A stretch of 64,000 nucleotides of DNA. Origin: 66-474 sp050737995. GTDB lineage: Bacteria; Pseudomonadota; Gammaproteobacteria; Xanthomonadales; Rhodanobacteraceae. The stretch lies in NCBI GenBank assembly GCA_050737995.1, contig JBOHYR010000077.1, positions 1 to 64,000 of the forward strand, in the 5' to 3' direction. The stretch's first letter is position 1; each line of letters opens with the position of its first letter. The position numbers were made by a program, and so were the translations under genes. Positions 8,365 to 16,325 of this stretch are shown here, one piece after another. Under the pieces are notes generated by a model that did not search any database, was not told the DNA's origin, and saw only the letters and a program-made list of their open reading frames with translations.

Positions 8365-8721
8365 CTAAAGCCTGGAACCACGTTCCACGACCACACCGAC
8401 AGCCTTCGCACCACGCACCGCGCCGGGCTTGGCCAGTTTCAATCGCACCCACGCCACGCCGAACTCGTCGCGGATGATGTTCGCGCAGCGTTCGGCCAGG
8501 GTTTCAACCAACTGGAAGCTCGACGCCTCGACGAACGCGACCAGGCGTTTGGATACCGCCTTGTAGTCGAGCGTGTCCTCGATGCTGTCGCTGGCGGCGG
8601 GCCGGGTGTTGTCGAACGCCATCTCGACGTCCAGTACCACCGGCTGACGCACCTTGCGCTCCCAGTCGTAGACGCCGATGACGGTTTCGACGGTCAACCT
8701 TTCGATGAAGACGGTATCCAT
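8365..8721 (-). CDS. folB: Dihydroneopterin aldolase
   Basis: 118 residues, the usual length. It begins MDTVFIERLTVETVIGVYDWE, the DHNA N-terminus with the conserved Glu of the pterin site, followed by DYKAVSKRL and FQLVETLAERCANII. The enzyme cleaves dihydroneopterin to hydroxymethyldihydropterin and glycolaldehyde, the step before FolK, encoded immediately downstream. The tsaD gene ends the run upstream, four bases from the folB start, so tsaD-folB-folK form one tight minus-strand operon. Confidence 0.93.
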   Translation of the reverse strand: MDTVFIERLTVETVIGVYDWERKVRQPVVLDVEMAFDNTRPAASDSIEDTLDYKAVSKRLVAFVEASSFQLVETLAERCANIIRDEFGVAWVRLKLAKPGAVRGAKAVGVVVERGSRL

Positions 8722-8725
8722 GTTG

Positions 8726-9781
8726 TCAGGCTACCGCAGGCAAGGTTTGCAGATCCCAGCGCGGTTGCACGCGGATTTCCGGGCCGGTGGTCTGGCTCGC
8801 CGCAAGCCGGATCGAACCCGCCAGCGCAATCATCGCGCCATTGTCGGTGCAGAATGCGAGGCGCGGAAAATAGGTCGAGAACCCTTCCTGCCGGCTCGCC
8901 TCGGCCAGTTGCGCGCGCAACCGTTTGTTGGCACCGACGCCGCCCGAAACCACCAGCCGCCTGTAACCGGTCGCCGCCAGCGCGCGCCGGCATTTGATGG
9001 CGAGCGTTTCCACGATGGCTTCCTCGAAACCGCGAGCGATGTCGGCGCGGGTTTGCCCGCTTTGATCGCTACCCTGCCACGCCAGCAGCACTTGGGTCTT
9101 CAGGCCCGAAAAACTGAAATCAAGGCCGGGCCGATCGGTCATGGGGCGCGAGAAACGAAATGCATCCGGACTGCCGGATTCGGCAATCAGTGCCAGCGCT
9201 GGGCCGCCCGGGTAGGGCAAGCCCATCAGTTTCGCGGTCTTGTCGAAGGCTTCCCCAGCGGCATCGTCGAGGGTGTCGCCGAGGGTGGCGTAACGCCCGA
9301 TCGCCTCCACGCCGACCAGCATCGAATGGCCGCCCGACACCAGCAGGGCCACGAATGGCGGCTCCAGCGGCTCGCTGCCGGGCTCCGGTTCCTCGAGCAA
9401 CGGTGCCAGCAGATGTCCCTCCATGTGGTGGACGGCGATTGCGGGCACTTCGAGCGCCCATGCCAGCGAACGCGCGGCCGCCGCTCCCACCAGCAAGGCG
9501 CCGATCAACCCGGGACCGGCGGTATAGGCCACCGCGCCTAGGGCACGGACGCCCAAGCCGGCATCCGCAAGTGTCTGACGCAAAAGGGGAAGCAATTTCC
9601 TGACGTGATCCCGGCTGGCCAGTTCCGGCACCACCCCACCGTATTCCGCGTGCAGGGCGATCTGCGAATACAGGGCATGCGCCAGCAACCCGCGACCGGG
9701 CACATAGACCGCCACGCCGGTCTCGTCGCAGGAACTTTCGATGCCCAGCACAGGGGCCTTTGAATTGCTCAAGACACTCAC
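8726..9781 (-). CDS. tsaD: tRNA N6-adenosine threonylcarbamoyltransferase
   Basis: 351 residues, typical for TsaD. It attaches threonylcarbamoyl to A37 of ANN-decoding tRNAs with TsaB and TsaE. Visible motifs are VLGIESSCDETGVAVY, HAEYGGVVPELASRDH, YTAGPGLIGALLVG, the metal-binding HHMEGH (residues 118-123) and SGGHSML, then GEAFDKTAKLMGLPYPGGP. It is divergent from rpsU, whose promoter overlaps the first codons of tsaD. The first codon at 9781 lies in the same 60-base gap; a slightly later start cannot be excluded. Confidence 0.95.
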   Translation of the reverse strand: MSVLSNSKAPVLGIESSCDETGVAVYVPGRGLLAHALYSQIALHAEYGGVVPELASRDHVRKLLPLLRQTLADAGLGVRALGAVAYTAGPGLIGALLVGAAAARSLAWALEVPAIAVHHMEGHLLAPLLEEPEPGSEPLEPPFVALLVSGGHSMLVGVEAIGRYATLGDTLDDAAGEAFDKTAKLMGLPYPGGPALALIAESGSPDAFRFSRPMTDRPGLDFSFSGLKTQVLLAWQGSDQSGQTRADIARGFEEAIVETLAIKCRRALAATGYRRLVVSGGVGANKRLRAQLAEASRQEGFSTYFPRLAFCTDNGAMIALAGSIRLAASQTTGPEIRVQPRWDLQTLPAVA

Positions 9782-9789
9782 GCTATAAT
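9760..9789 (+). promoter_or_regulatory. Sigma-70 promoter of rpsU
   Basis: TTGAAT at 9760-9765 and a perfect TATAAT at 9784-9789 with an 18-base spacer, about 48 bases upstream of the rpsU ATG. The site lies over the start of the divergent tsaD, so the two transcripts may interfere. Confidence 0.75.
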
Positions 9790-9837
9790 TCGCGGCTCAC
9801 CCGCGTCCAGCGGGTAAGTTTACCAAGTGGAGCGTCC

Positions 9838-10053
9838 ATGCCCAGCGTCAAAGTCCGCGAGAACGAGCCGTTCGAAATCGCCCTGCGCCGTTTCAAGCGC
9901 ACCTGCGAGAAGGCCGGCGTGCTCGCCGAAACGCGCAAGCGAGAGTACTACGAGAAGCCGACCCAGGAACGCAAGCGCAAGCGCGCTGCGGCGGTCAAGC
10001 GTCACCTGCGTCGCGTCTCACGCGAAGTCACGCGCCGCAAGCGCCTGTACTGA
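9838..10053 (+). CDS. rpsU: 30S ribosomal protein S21
   Basis: 71 residues, the standard bS21 length. The sequence PSVKVRENEPFEIALRRFKR then CEKAGVL and the basic C-terminus KRHLRRVSREVTRRKRLY are diagnostic. ATG at 9838 has GGAG 8 bases upstream. S21 sits on the 30S platform and supports initiation. rpsU is normally the first gene of the macromolecular synthesis operon with dnaG and rpoD; here a terminator follows, then yqeY, while dnaG is 16.6 kb away. Confidence 0.97.
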   Translation: MPSVKVRENEPFEIALRRFKRTCEKAGVLAETRKREYYEKPTQERKRKRAAAVKRHLRRVSREVTRRKRLY

Positions 10054-10081
10054 CCCTGCTCGTACAACGCCGCGATCAACG

Positions 10082-10112
10082 AGCCGGTGCTGCCACGCTG
10101 CACCGGCTTTTT
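10082..10112 (+). terminator. Intrinsic terminator after rpsU
   Basis: A 9-base perfect stem AGCCGGTGC / GCACCGGCT with a 9-base loop runs straight into TTTTT. It lies between rpsU and yqeY and probably gives most transcripts an end after rpsU, with read-through to yqeY. Confidence 0.85.
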
Positions 10113-10161
10113 GCGTTCACGGCACAAGTTCCAGCGCTGCAACCATTCCGGAACATCGACC

Positions 10162-10611
10162 ATGAGTGATCTCAAGCAACGCCTGACCGATGACATGAAG
10201 GCCGCGATGAAGAGCGGCGACAAGCCGCGCCTTGGGACGATCCGCCTGATCCTCGCGGCCATCAAGCAGCGCGAGGTCGACGAACGCATCGCACTTGATG
10301 ACACGCAGGTACTGCACGTGCTGGATAAGATGCTGAAGCAGCGCCGCGATTCGGTCACGCAATACGAAGCCGCCCAACGCGAAGACCTGGCCGCGCAGGA
10401 ACGCTACGAAATCGGCGTGATCGACGCCTACATGCCGGTGCGATTATCCGAAACCGAGATCGATGCGCTTGTCGCAGCCTGCATCAAGGATTCCGGCGCT
10501 GCTTCGCCGCGCGACATGGGCAAGGTGATGGCGCTGCTCAAGGAACGCGCCGCCGGACGCGCCGACATGGGCGCGCTGTCGCAGCATGTCAAGACGCGGC
10601 TTGCGGGCTGA
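10162..10611 (+). CDS. yqeY: GatB/YqeY domain protein
   Basis: 149 residues with the YqeY fold: LKQRLTDDMKAAMKSGDK at the N-terminus, RLILAAIKQREVDE, YEAAQREDLAAQE, EIGVIDAYMPVRLSE, and the C-terminal GKVMALLKERAAGRADM. The domain resembles the tRNA-binding tail of GatB, but the stand-alone protein's role is not settled. It is commonly found between rpsU and dnaG in Xanthomonadales; here it is the last housekeeping gene before a 16 kb block of other genes. Confidence 0.92.
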   Translation: MSDLKQRLTDDMKAAMKSGDKPRLGTIRLILAAIKQREVDERIALDDTQVLHVLDKMLKQRRDSVTQYEAAQREDLAAQERYEIGVIDAYMPVRLSETEIDALVAACIKDSGAASPRDMGKVMALLKERAAGRADMGALSQHVKTRLAG

Positions 10612-10680
10612 CGGCGGCGGTTCGGCCTCGGCCATAGCCGCGCGCGACGACGCGAACGGGTACAGTCCCCTGCGTATGTC

Positions 10681-10739
10681 GGGCTGAACTTCGCGACGCC
10701 CAACAGCCCGCATTTGTTGGGCTTGCCTTTGTTCAGCCC
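10681..10739. repeat. Nested inverted repeats (double hairpin) downstream of yqeY
   Basis: An outer perfect stem GGGCTGAAC (10681-10689) / GTTCAGCCC (10731-10739) encloses a second perfect stem GCCCAACA (10698-10705) / TGTTGGGC (10715-10722). No T-run follows, so a standard intrinsic terminator is not clear. It lies 70 bases after yqeY, at the boundary of the block at 10988-24571. In the remaining bases of the 376-base gap I see nothing recognisable. Confidence 0.65.
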
Positions 10740-10987
10740 AAACCTACCGAGTCACGGCGTTACCCATGTGACATCCGTGTCGTTGTTCCACTCCGTTGCC
10801 AGCCACGTCCCCGCTGTCGACCCTTCGGGCCACTTTCGGCGTTGAAATCGGTGATCCCGCCGATTGAGTCGATGTTACACATGACGCTGGAAAGCCCGTT
10901 TCGTCGAGGGCCACCCCTGACCAGCACTTTCGGAGCCATCGAGCCGCGTCGCTACCCCGCAGCCACCCCGGACCGTACCATCAAGCC

Positions 10988-11923
10988 ATGACCGCCCACC
11001 TTCGCATCCTCGAAACCGACGACAGCGTCGACGCGAATATGCTTGCCAACGTGGTGCCTTGGGCCTCGACCACGCGCGTGGATCTTCGCGATCTCGGGCC
11101 TGCGTTGCGTCTCTGGAGCCGGCGCCGGAACATCGACGCCGCACGCGCGCGTATCGACGCCGCGGCTGATCCTTGCCCTTCGATCACGTTTTTGGGTTCG
11201 GGCGATTTCCACCACCTCGCGGCACTCCTGATCGAGCGGGTGGCCGAACCCTTCACGGTGCTGCACTTCGATAACCATCCCGATTGGGTGCGCCTCGCGC
11301 CGCGTTGGCACTGCGGGTCATGGATCAACCGGGTGCTGGCGCTGCCGAATGTGCAGCGGGTGGTCACCGTGGGGCCGTGCAGCGACGATCTGGTCAACCC
11401 CGGCCGCAAGGGCGGCAATCTGCGGGAGCTCGACTCGGGGCGGCTGGCGCTGTTTCCCTGGGAACACGCACCCTCGCGGGTACGCAGGCGGATCGCCGAC
11501 GGACCCGGGCATTTCTGGCAAGATCACAAGATCTTCTGGCGAAACCTCGCTGAAAGGCAACTGGAGGATGCTGTCGGCATGGTGCTGGACGCGGTCCCGA
11601 CCGAGGCGGTCTGGATCACGATCGACAAGGACGTGCTGCCAGAACGCGAGGCATTGACGAACTGGGACCAGGGCCGGATGCCACTCGCGGCGCTGCTGGC
11701 GATACTGCAAGCAACCGGTGACCGCAAACGAATCCTGGGCGCCGACATTTGCGGTGAATATTCGCCGCCACGCCACAGCAACTGGCTGAAACGCGTCGAG
11801 TCGCGCATGGATCAGCCAGCGCGAACCACGACGAACCGGCAACAGATCGACGACAATATGCGTACGGACCTTGAGCTGGCACGTGCCCTGTTCGACGCCT
11901 GCGCCAAAAACTCTTCGACATGA
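10988..11923 (+). CDS. Divergent ureohydrolase (arginase/agmatinase superfamily) enzyme
   Basis: 311 residues, about the arginase length. All expected dinuclear-manganese ligands can be placed: GSGDFHH (H75 or H76), FDNHPD (D95, H97, D99), IDKD (D213, D215) and the C-terminal DICGEYSPP (D253, E257). The surrounding sequence is unlike arginase, agmatinase or formimidoylglutamase, so the substrate is unknown; by family it should hydrolyse a guanidino or amidino group. It is the first gene of a seven-gene operon: its TGA overlaps the next ATG (ATGA at 11920). The context of ACP and ketosynthase suggests action on a biosynthetic intermediate or precursor rather than catabolism. Confidence 0.7.
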   Translation: MTAHLRILETDDSVDANMLANVVPWASTTRVDLRDLGPALRLWSRRRNIDAARARIDAAADPCPSITFLGSGDFHHLAALLIERVAEPFTVLHFDNHPDWVRLAPRWHCGSWINRVLALPNVQRVVTVGPCSDDLVNPGRKGGNLRELDSGRLALFPWEHAPSRVRRRIADGPGHFWQDHKIFWRNLAERQLEDAVGMVLDAVPTEAVWITIDKDVLPEREALTNWDQGRMPLAALLAILQATGDRKRILGADICGEYSPPRHSNWLKRVESRMDQPARTTTNRQQIDDNMRTDLELARALFDACAKNSST

Positions 11924-12294
11924 CCTCCACTCTCGCCACCTTGTTGTTGTTGCTTGGCTCCGTCGCCTGCGATGTGACCGGGCAAGTTTGCTTCAAACTC
12001 GGCGTCGGCCACGCCACTACCGGTCCGCATGCACCTACGCTCGTCTACAAGGTGCTGCATTCACCGTGGATCGCACTGGGCGTCGCCGTGTACGCGCTAG
12101 AATTCGTGCTTTGGTTCGCGGCCCTGTCGCGCACCCAGCTCAGCGTTGCCTTCCCGTTCACCGCACTCGGATACGTTGGTGTCGTGCTGGCCAGTCGCTA
12201 CATTCTGAAAGAGCCCGTTTCGATGCGTCGCTGGGTGGGCATCGGGACGATCGTCGTCGGTGTCGCATTGGTGACTGGGCAACAACTCGGTTGA
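11920..12294 (+). CDS. Small four-helix SMR/EamA-like membrane protein
   Basis: 124 residues with four predicted membrane helices (about 3-23, 47-68, 73-92, 100-120) and the family feature of a Gly/Gln-rich first helix (DVTGQVCFKLGV). It resembles EmrE-type small multidrug proteins and the ArnE/ArnF lipid-flippase subunits. A second such gene lies three genes downstream (14329), so the two could form a heterodimer like ArnE/ArnF. Start ATG overlaps the stop of the ureohydrolase-like gene by 4 bases. Confidence 0.75.
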   Translation: MTSTLATLLLLLGSVACDVTGQVCFKLGVGHATTGPHAPTLVYKVLHSPWIALGVAVYALEFVLWFAALSRTQLSVAFPFTALGYVGVVLASRYILKEPVSMRRWVGIGTIVVGVALVTGQQLG

Positions 12295-12320
12295 TTGAAT
12301 CAGGGCTGACAGGATCGACG

Positions 12321-13196
12321 ATGACCCAATCGATGATTAAACAAGCGGACTTCCTGCTGCGTGGTGGACGCGCCGGGGTACTGCTGATCCACGGACTCAC
12401 CGGCACACCGGCGGAGATGCGCTTCGTGGGCAAGGGCCTCAACCGCGCCGGGTTCACCGTGTATGGCATGCAGCTCGCCGGCCACTGCGGCAGCGAGGCA
12501 GACCTGTTGAAAACGGGCTGGCGCGACTGGACCCGTAGCGTGCGCGAAGGTGCAGACCGCCTGCACCGCGAAGTCGACCACCTGTTCGTCGCCGGCCTGT
12601 CGATGGGTTCGGTGCTGGCACTGCAGCTCGCGATCGAACGCCCCCAGTGGGTGGACGGACTCGGCTTGTACGGCAGCACTTTCTTCTACGACGGCTGGAC
12701 CATTCCCCGCTTGGCAAGACTGTCTTTCCTGCTGCCGCTGGTATGTGGCATGGGCTTGTTCAAGCGGCGCAACTTCATGGAAAGTTTTCCGTACGGCATC
12801 AAGGACGAGCGCATCAGGACGCGCATCGCCGGTGCGATGCTGGACGGCCAGAGCGAGGCAGCCGGACTCCCGGGCAATCCATGGCCGTCGCTCGCCGAAT
12901 TCCACAAATTGGCCTGGCATGTGCGCGCTCGTCTTGAGGAGGTGCGCGCGCCCTGCCTGATCATGCACGCCGCCGACGATGACATCGCCAGTGTGCGCAA
13001 CGCGCGCCTTATCGAACGCCGGGTCACCGGCCACACCGAAACGGTGCTGCTCAATGACAGCTACCACATGATTACGGTCGACAGCGAACGCGACAAGGTG
13101 ATTGCCCGTTCGGCCGACTTCTTCACCCGCATCCTCGCCAACAGTCCACTGCGGGTCTCGCGCCCACGGATCGCAGCGGCCGTCTCGACTGCATGA
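12321..13196 (+). CDS. Alpha/beta hydrolase (carboxylesterase/lipase-like)
   Basis: 291 residues. The fold is shown by VLLIHGLTGTPAEM (oxyanion HG, residues 24-25), the nucleophile elbow GLSMGS (Ser94), CLIMHAADDD (catalytic Asp near 220) and DSYHMITVD (His249). The closest relatives by eye are Est30-type carboxylesterases and monoacylglycerol lipases. In an operon with an acyl carrier protein and ketosynthase it could act as a thioesterase or an acyl-releasing hydrolase. It starts 26 bases after the SMR-like gene, and its stop overlaps the following start (ATGA, 13193-13196). Confidence 0.85.
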   Translation: MTQSMIKQADFLLRGGRAGVLLIHGLTGTPAEMRFVGKGLNRAGFTVYGMQLAGHCGSEADLLKTGWRDWTRSVREGADRLHREVDHLFVAGLSMGSVLALQLAIERPQWVDGLGLYGSTFFYDGWTIPRLARLSFLLPLVCGMGLFKRRNFMESFPYGIKDERIRTRIAGAMLDGQSEAAGLPGNPWPSLAEFHKLAWHVRARLEEVRAPCLIMHAADDDIASVRNARLIERRVTGHTETVLLNDSYHMITVDSERDKVIARSADFFTRILANSPLRVSRPRIAAAVSTA

Positions 13197-14332
13197 TCGA
13201 AGTTGCTGCGCACGATTCCATCGATGATTTCGCAGCAGCCGACTGGAATCGCCTGTTCCCGCAGGAGCTCGAAGACCACGCCTACCTGCACGCGATCGAG
13301 CGCGCCGGGCTGACGGGTTTCCGTTACCTGTATTTCGCGATACGCGAAGGCGGCAATCTGCTCGCTGCCGTACCCGCGTTCGCCACCGATTACAGGCTCG
13401 ATACCACTGTTCAGGGTGGTTTGCGCCGGCTCACGGATTCGCTGGCCGGGGTCTTCCCGCGCTTGCTGCGCATCCCGATGCTGTCACTGGGTTCGCCGGT
13501 CATAGAACGCTGCCGGGTCGGTTTCGCCCCGGATGCGACATCAGAGCAGCATACGGCATGGCTGGATGCGATCCTCGCGCATATGAATAACGTGGCGACG
13601 CAGCGAAATTTCGGCATGCTGGCGGTCAAGGATGCGCCGATCGCCGAGCCGGCGTGGCAACAGGTTTGTCCGCGCCATGGCTTGCGCGCATTGCCCGGCC
13701 TGCCCGGCGCCACGCTCGACATCCGATGGAAGGACATGGATGGCTATTTCGAATCGCTGGGTCCGGCAACCCGCAAGGACCTGCGCCGCAAGCAGCGAGC
13801 CGGTCGTGCGCTGCAGATCGAATGGCGTGGCGATCTCGAGGGCATCCGTGACGACGTGCAACGCCTGTACCGCGAAACCGTCGCACGCGCCAAATTCACA
13901 TTCGAAGCATTGACGCCCGCGTACTTCGAAGGCGTACTGCACGAGATGCCGGGCCGGGCGTATTGCGTCACCTACAGCGAAGCCGGCAAGCTGGTCGCGT
14001 TCAACCTGGTGCTGCGCGACGACGAGCGCCTGCTCGACAAGTTCCTCGGCATGGATTACGCCGCGATGGATCGTTACAACCTCTACCATGTGAGCTGGCT
14101 GGAAAACATCCGCCGTTGCATCGAAACGGGGGTCGGCATGTACGAAAGCGGCCAGGGCCTGCATCGCGAGAAGCTGAGACTGGGAAGCACACTGCAAGCC
14201 AATGCGTTGTGGTATCGGCACCGAAATCGATTCATGGACGGTGTCCTGGCACGCTTCGAAAAGCTTGCGCGACTTGACCGTTTCGATGACACTCCGTCGG
14301 GGCCGGCATCGGACCGGACACGCTACGCATGA
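13193..14332 (+). CDS. GNAT/FemAB-like acyl- or aminoacyl-transferase
   Basis: 379 residues of the large two-lobed GNAT family that includes FemAB-like and CelD/BcsL-like proteins. Recognisable stretches are HAYLHAIERAGLTGFRYLYF at the N-terminus, YFESLGPATRKDLRRKQR in the middle, and FNLVLRDDERLLDKFLGMDY with YHVSWLENIRRC in the C-terminal acyl-binding lobe. Members transfer amino acids or acyl groups from carriers to acceptors, for example in peptidoglycan cross-bridges. The next genes encode an SMR-like subunit and an ACP, suggesting an ACP- or lipid-linked substrate. ATGA overlaps couple it both upstream and downstream. Confidence 0.75.
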   Translation: MIEVAAHDSIDDFAAADWNRLFPQELEDHAYLHAIERAGLTGFRYLYFAIREGGNLLAAVPAFATDYRLDTTVQGGLRRLTDSLAGVFPRLLRIPMLSLGSPVIERCRVGFAPDATSEQHTAWLDAILAHMNNVATQRNFGMLAVKDAPIAEPAWQQVCPRHGLRALPGLPGATLDIRWKDMDGYFESLGPATRKDLRRKQRAGRALQIEWRGDLEGIRDDVQRLYRETVARAKFTFEALTPAYFEGVLHEMPGRAYCVTYSEAGKLVAFNLVLRDDERLLDKFLGMDYAAMDRYNLYHVSWLENIRRCIETGVGMYESGQGLHREKLRLGSTLQANALWYRHRNRFMDGVLARFEKLARLDRFDDTPSGPASDRTRYA

Positions 14333-14769
14333 ACGCCAGCGCCACAGCACGATGGCGGAAACTGGCCCCGCTTTTCGTGGCTTGGGCGCTCCTGCTAGCG
14401 ATCGAAACCCTGGGGCAGGTGTCGCTCAAGACCGCGGGCATGCGGATCGGGGTATTCGAACTGGAACGATCTTCGATTCTTGCCGCCATCTCGACACCGT
14501 GGCTCTGGGTGGGGTTGGCGTGTTATCTCGGCCAGTTCGTGGTGTGGATGACGATCCTGGAGAAATCCACGCTGTCGGCAGCATTCCCGACCAGCGCGAT
14601 CGTGTTCATTGCGATCATGATCGCGTCGTGGGCGGTCTTCGGCGACCAGATGGGTTGGGAAAAGATTCTCGGTTCAGCGATCATAGTCGCTGGTATCCTG
14701 ATGCTGGGTGGCGGCTCCGATGCGCCTTCCACACCGGAACACGACGACGCCGAAGAGGCCAAACCATGA
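14329..14769 (+). CDS. Second small four-helix SMR/EamA-like membrane protein
   Basis: 146 residues, four predicted helices (about 13-32, 55-75, 80-100, 105-125) followed by a short acidic cytoplasmic tail. The first helix contains ETLGQVSLKTAGM, parallel to DVTGQVCFKLGV in the subunit encoded at 11920. Two unequal half-transporters in one operon suggest a heteromeric pair, as for ArnE/ArnF. Overlaps both neighbours by 4 bases. Confidence 0.75.
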   Translation: MNASATARWRKLAPLFVAWALLLAIETLGQVSLKTAGMRIGVFELERSSILAAISTPWLWVGLACYLGQFVVWMTILEKSTLSAAFPTSAIVFIAIMIASWAVFGDQMGWEKILGSAIIVAGILMLGGGSDAPSTPEHDDAEEAKP

Positions 14770-15062
14770 GCGACGATGTACAGCAAACCGTGTTTTCGAT
14801 TATCGCCAAGGAAGCCGGTATCGAGGAAAGCAAGGTCACGCTGGACTCGACCCTGAAAGACCTCGAAATTGCGTCGCTGGACGCGATCCAGATCATTTTC
14901 GAGATCGAGGATCATTACAAGATCCAGATGCCCGACCGCGACCCCAACTTCGACACCGAATCGGTGAAAGGGCTCGTCGATACCGTGGAAAAGTTGCTGG
15001 CGGAGAAAGCCGCCAATCCGCCCGCCCCCACACCACCCGCCTCGCCGCCACCCGCGGCGTAA
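14766..15062 (+). CDS. Acyl carrier protein
   Basis: 98 residues. The phosphopantetheine-attachment site is DLEIASLDAIQI with Ser37, and the helix pattern (TVFSIIAKEAGI, DSTLKDL, IIFEIEDHYKIQMPD, TESVKGLVDTVEKLL) is that of a standard ACP. It differs from the housekeeping AcpP, which has DSLD at this site, and carries an unusual Pro/Ala-rich tail of about 15 residues. It is translationally coupled to the preceding membrane protein and is followed after 12 bases by a ketosynthase, so it is presumably the dedicated carrier of the operon's pathway. Confidence 0.92.
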   Translation: MSDDVQQTVFSIIAKEAGIEESKVTLDSTLKDLEIASLDAIQIIFEIEDHYKIQMPDRDPNFDTESVKGLVDTVEKLLAEKAANPPAPTPPASPPPAA

Positions 15063-15074
15063 GCGTGCCAAGCG

Positions 15075-16292
15075 ATGAACCGTCGTGTCGTCATCACCGG
15101 CACCGGCGCGATCTGCGCACTCGGTCGCGACGCACGGACGGTATGGCAGGGCATGCGCGATGGGCGCAGTGCCATCGCGCCGCTCACGGGCTTCGAAAAC
15201 CAGGACATGCGGGTCAAGGTCGCGGCCCAGGTGCAGGGCTACGATCCAACGCAATATTTCGATCCGAAAAAATTGCTCCTGTTGGACCGCGTTTCGCAAT
15301 TCGCGTTGATCGCGGCGCGCGAAGCCGTCGCGCAGTCGGGGCTTGATTTCGAACAGGGTGGCCTGCGCCAACGCACCGCCTGCGTGGTCGGCACCGGCAC
15401 CGGCGGCGAAGTCACCAACGACGAGTGCTCGAAACGCCTGTATGGCGAAGGCAACCCGCGCCTGCACCCGCTTTCGATCGTGCGCCGGATGATGAGTGCG
15501 CCCGCCTCACAGGTCTCCATCGAGTTCGGTGCGACCGGGCCGTCATTCGCGGTATCGAGCGCGTGTTCTTCGGCCAACCATGCTTTCGCCCAGGCCTTTT
15601 CACTGGTGCGAAGCGGCGCTGCAGACGTTGCGCTGGCCGGCGGCACCGAAGCCTGCATCACCTTGGGCGTACTACGCGCATGGGAAGCGATGCGGGTTCT
15701 CGCTGACGACACCTGCCGGCCGTTCTGCAAGCAGCGGCGCGGTCTGGTGTTGGGCGAGGGCGCGGGGATGATGGTGCTCGAAGACTTCGATCACGCGCGT
15801 GCGCGCGGCGCGGAGATCTTCGCCGAGTTCGCAGGCGCCGGCATGAGCGCCGATGCCGGCGATATCGTGCTGCCATCCGACCTTGGCGCAACGCGTGCGA
15901 TCACCGCCGCATTGCAGGACGCGCGACTCGATGCAGGCGACATCGACTACATCAACGCCCACGGCACCGCGACGCCGGCCAACGATCCGACCGAAACCCG
16001 CGCGATCCACATGGCGTTGGGCGAACACGCCAAGGCCGTCGCGATTTCTTCTACCAAATCCGTGCACGGCCACGCGCTCGGCGCGGCCGGCGCGCTCGAA
16101 ATCATCGCCGCGATCGGCGCACTCCGCGAAGGCGTGATTCCGCCCACCGCGAACTTCATCGATCCCGATCCAGAATGCGATCTCGACTACGTGCCCAATG
16201 CCGCTCGCGAACTGGCTGTGCGTACAGTGCTGTCCAACGCGTTCGCGTTCGGCGGATTGAATGCGGTGGTGGCGCTCAAGCGCGCCGCGTAA
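15075..16292 (+). CDS. Beta-ketoacyl-ACP synthase (FabF-like)
   Basis: 405 residues with a complete thiolase-fold active site: Cys164 in SSACSSANHA, His296 in NAHGTATPAND, Lys328 and His331 in STKSVHGHALG. It should catalyse decarboxylative condensation of malonyl-ACP with an acyl primer. Differences from FabF include SSACSSAN instead of the usual STACATG at the nucleophile, and NAFAFGGLNA instead of NSFGFGGTN at the gating loop, pointing to a specialised primer. No ketoreductase, dehydratase or malonyl-transferase is encoded next to it, so it either makes a single extension or borrows the cell's FAS enzymes. Last gene of the plus-strand operon; convergent with the secreted protein gene at 16326. 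Confidence 0.92.
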   Translation: MNRRVVITGTGAICALGRDARTVWQGMRDGRSAIAPLTGFENQDMRVKVAAQVQGYDPTQYFDPKKLLLLDRVSQFALIAAREAVAQSGLDFEQGGLRQRTACVVGTGTGGEVTNDECSKRLYGEGNPRLHPLSIVRRMMSAPASQVSIEFGATGPSFAVSSACSSANHAFAQAFSLVRSGAADVALAGGTEACITLGVLRAWEAMRVLADDTCRPFCKQRRGLVLGEGAGMMVLEDFDHARARGAEIFAEFAGAGMSADAGDIVLPSDLGATRAITAALQDARLDAGDIDYINAHGTATPANDPTETRAIHMALGEHAKAVAISSTKSVHGHALGAAGALEIIAAIGALREGVIPPTANFIDPDPECDLDYVPNAARELAVRTVLSNAFAFGGLNAVVALKRAA

Positions 16293-16325
16293 CCGCTGCC
16301 ATTGCGTTGTCCACGCATGCAAGCG

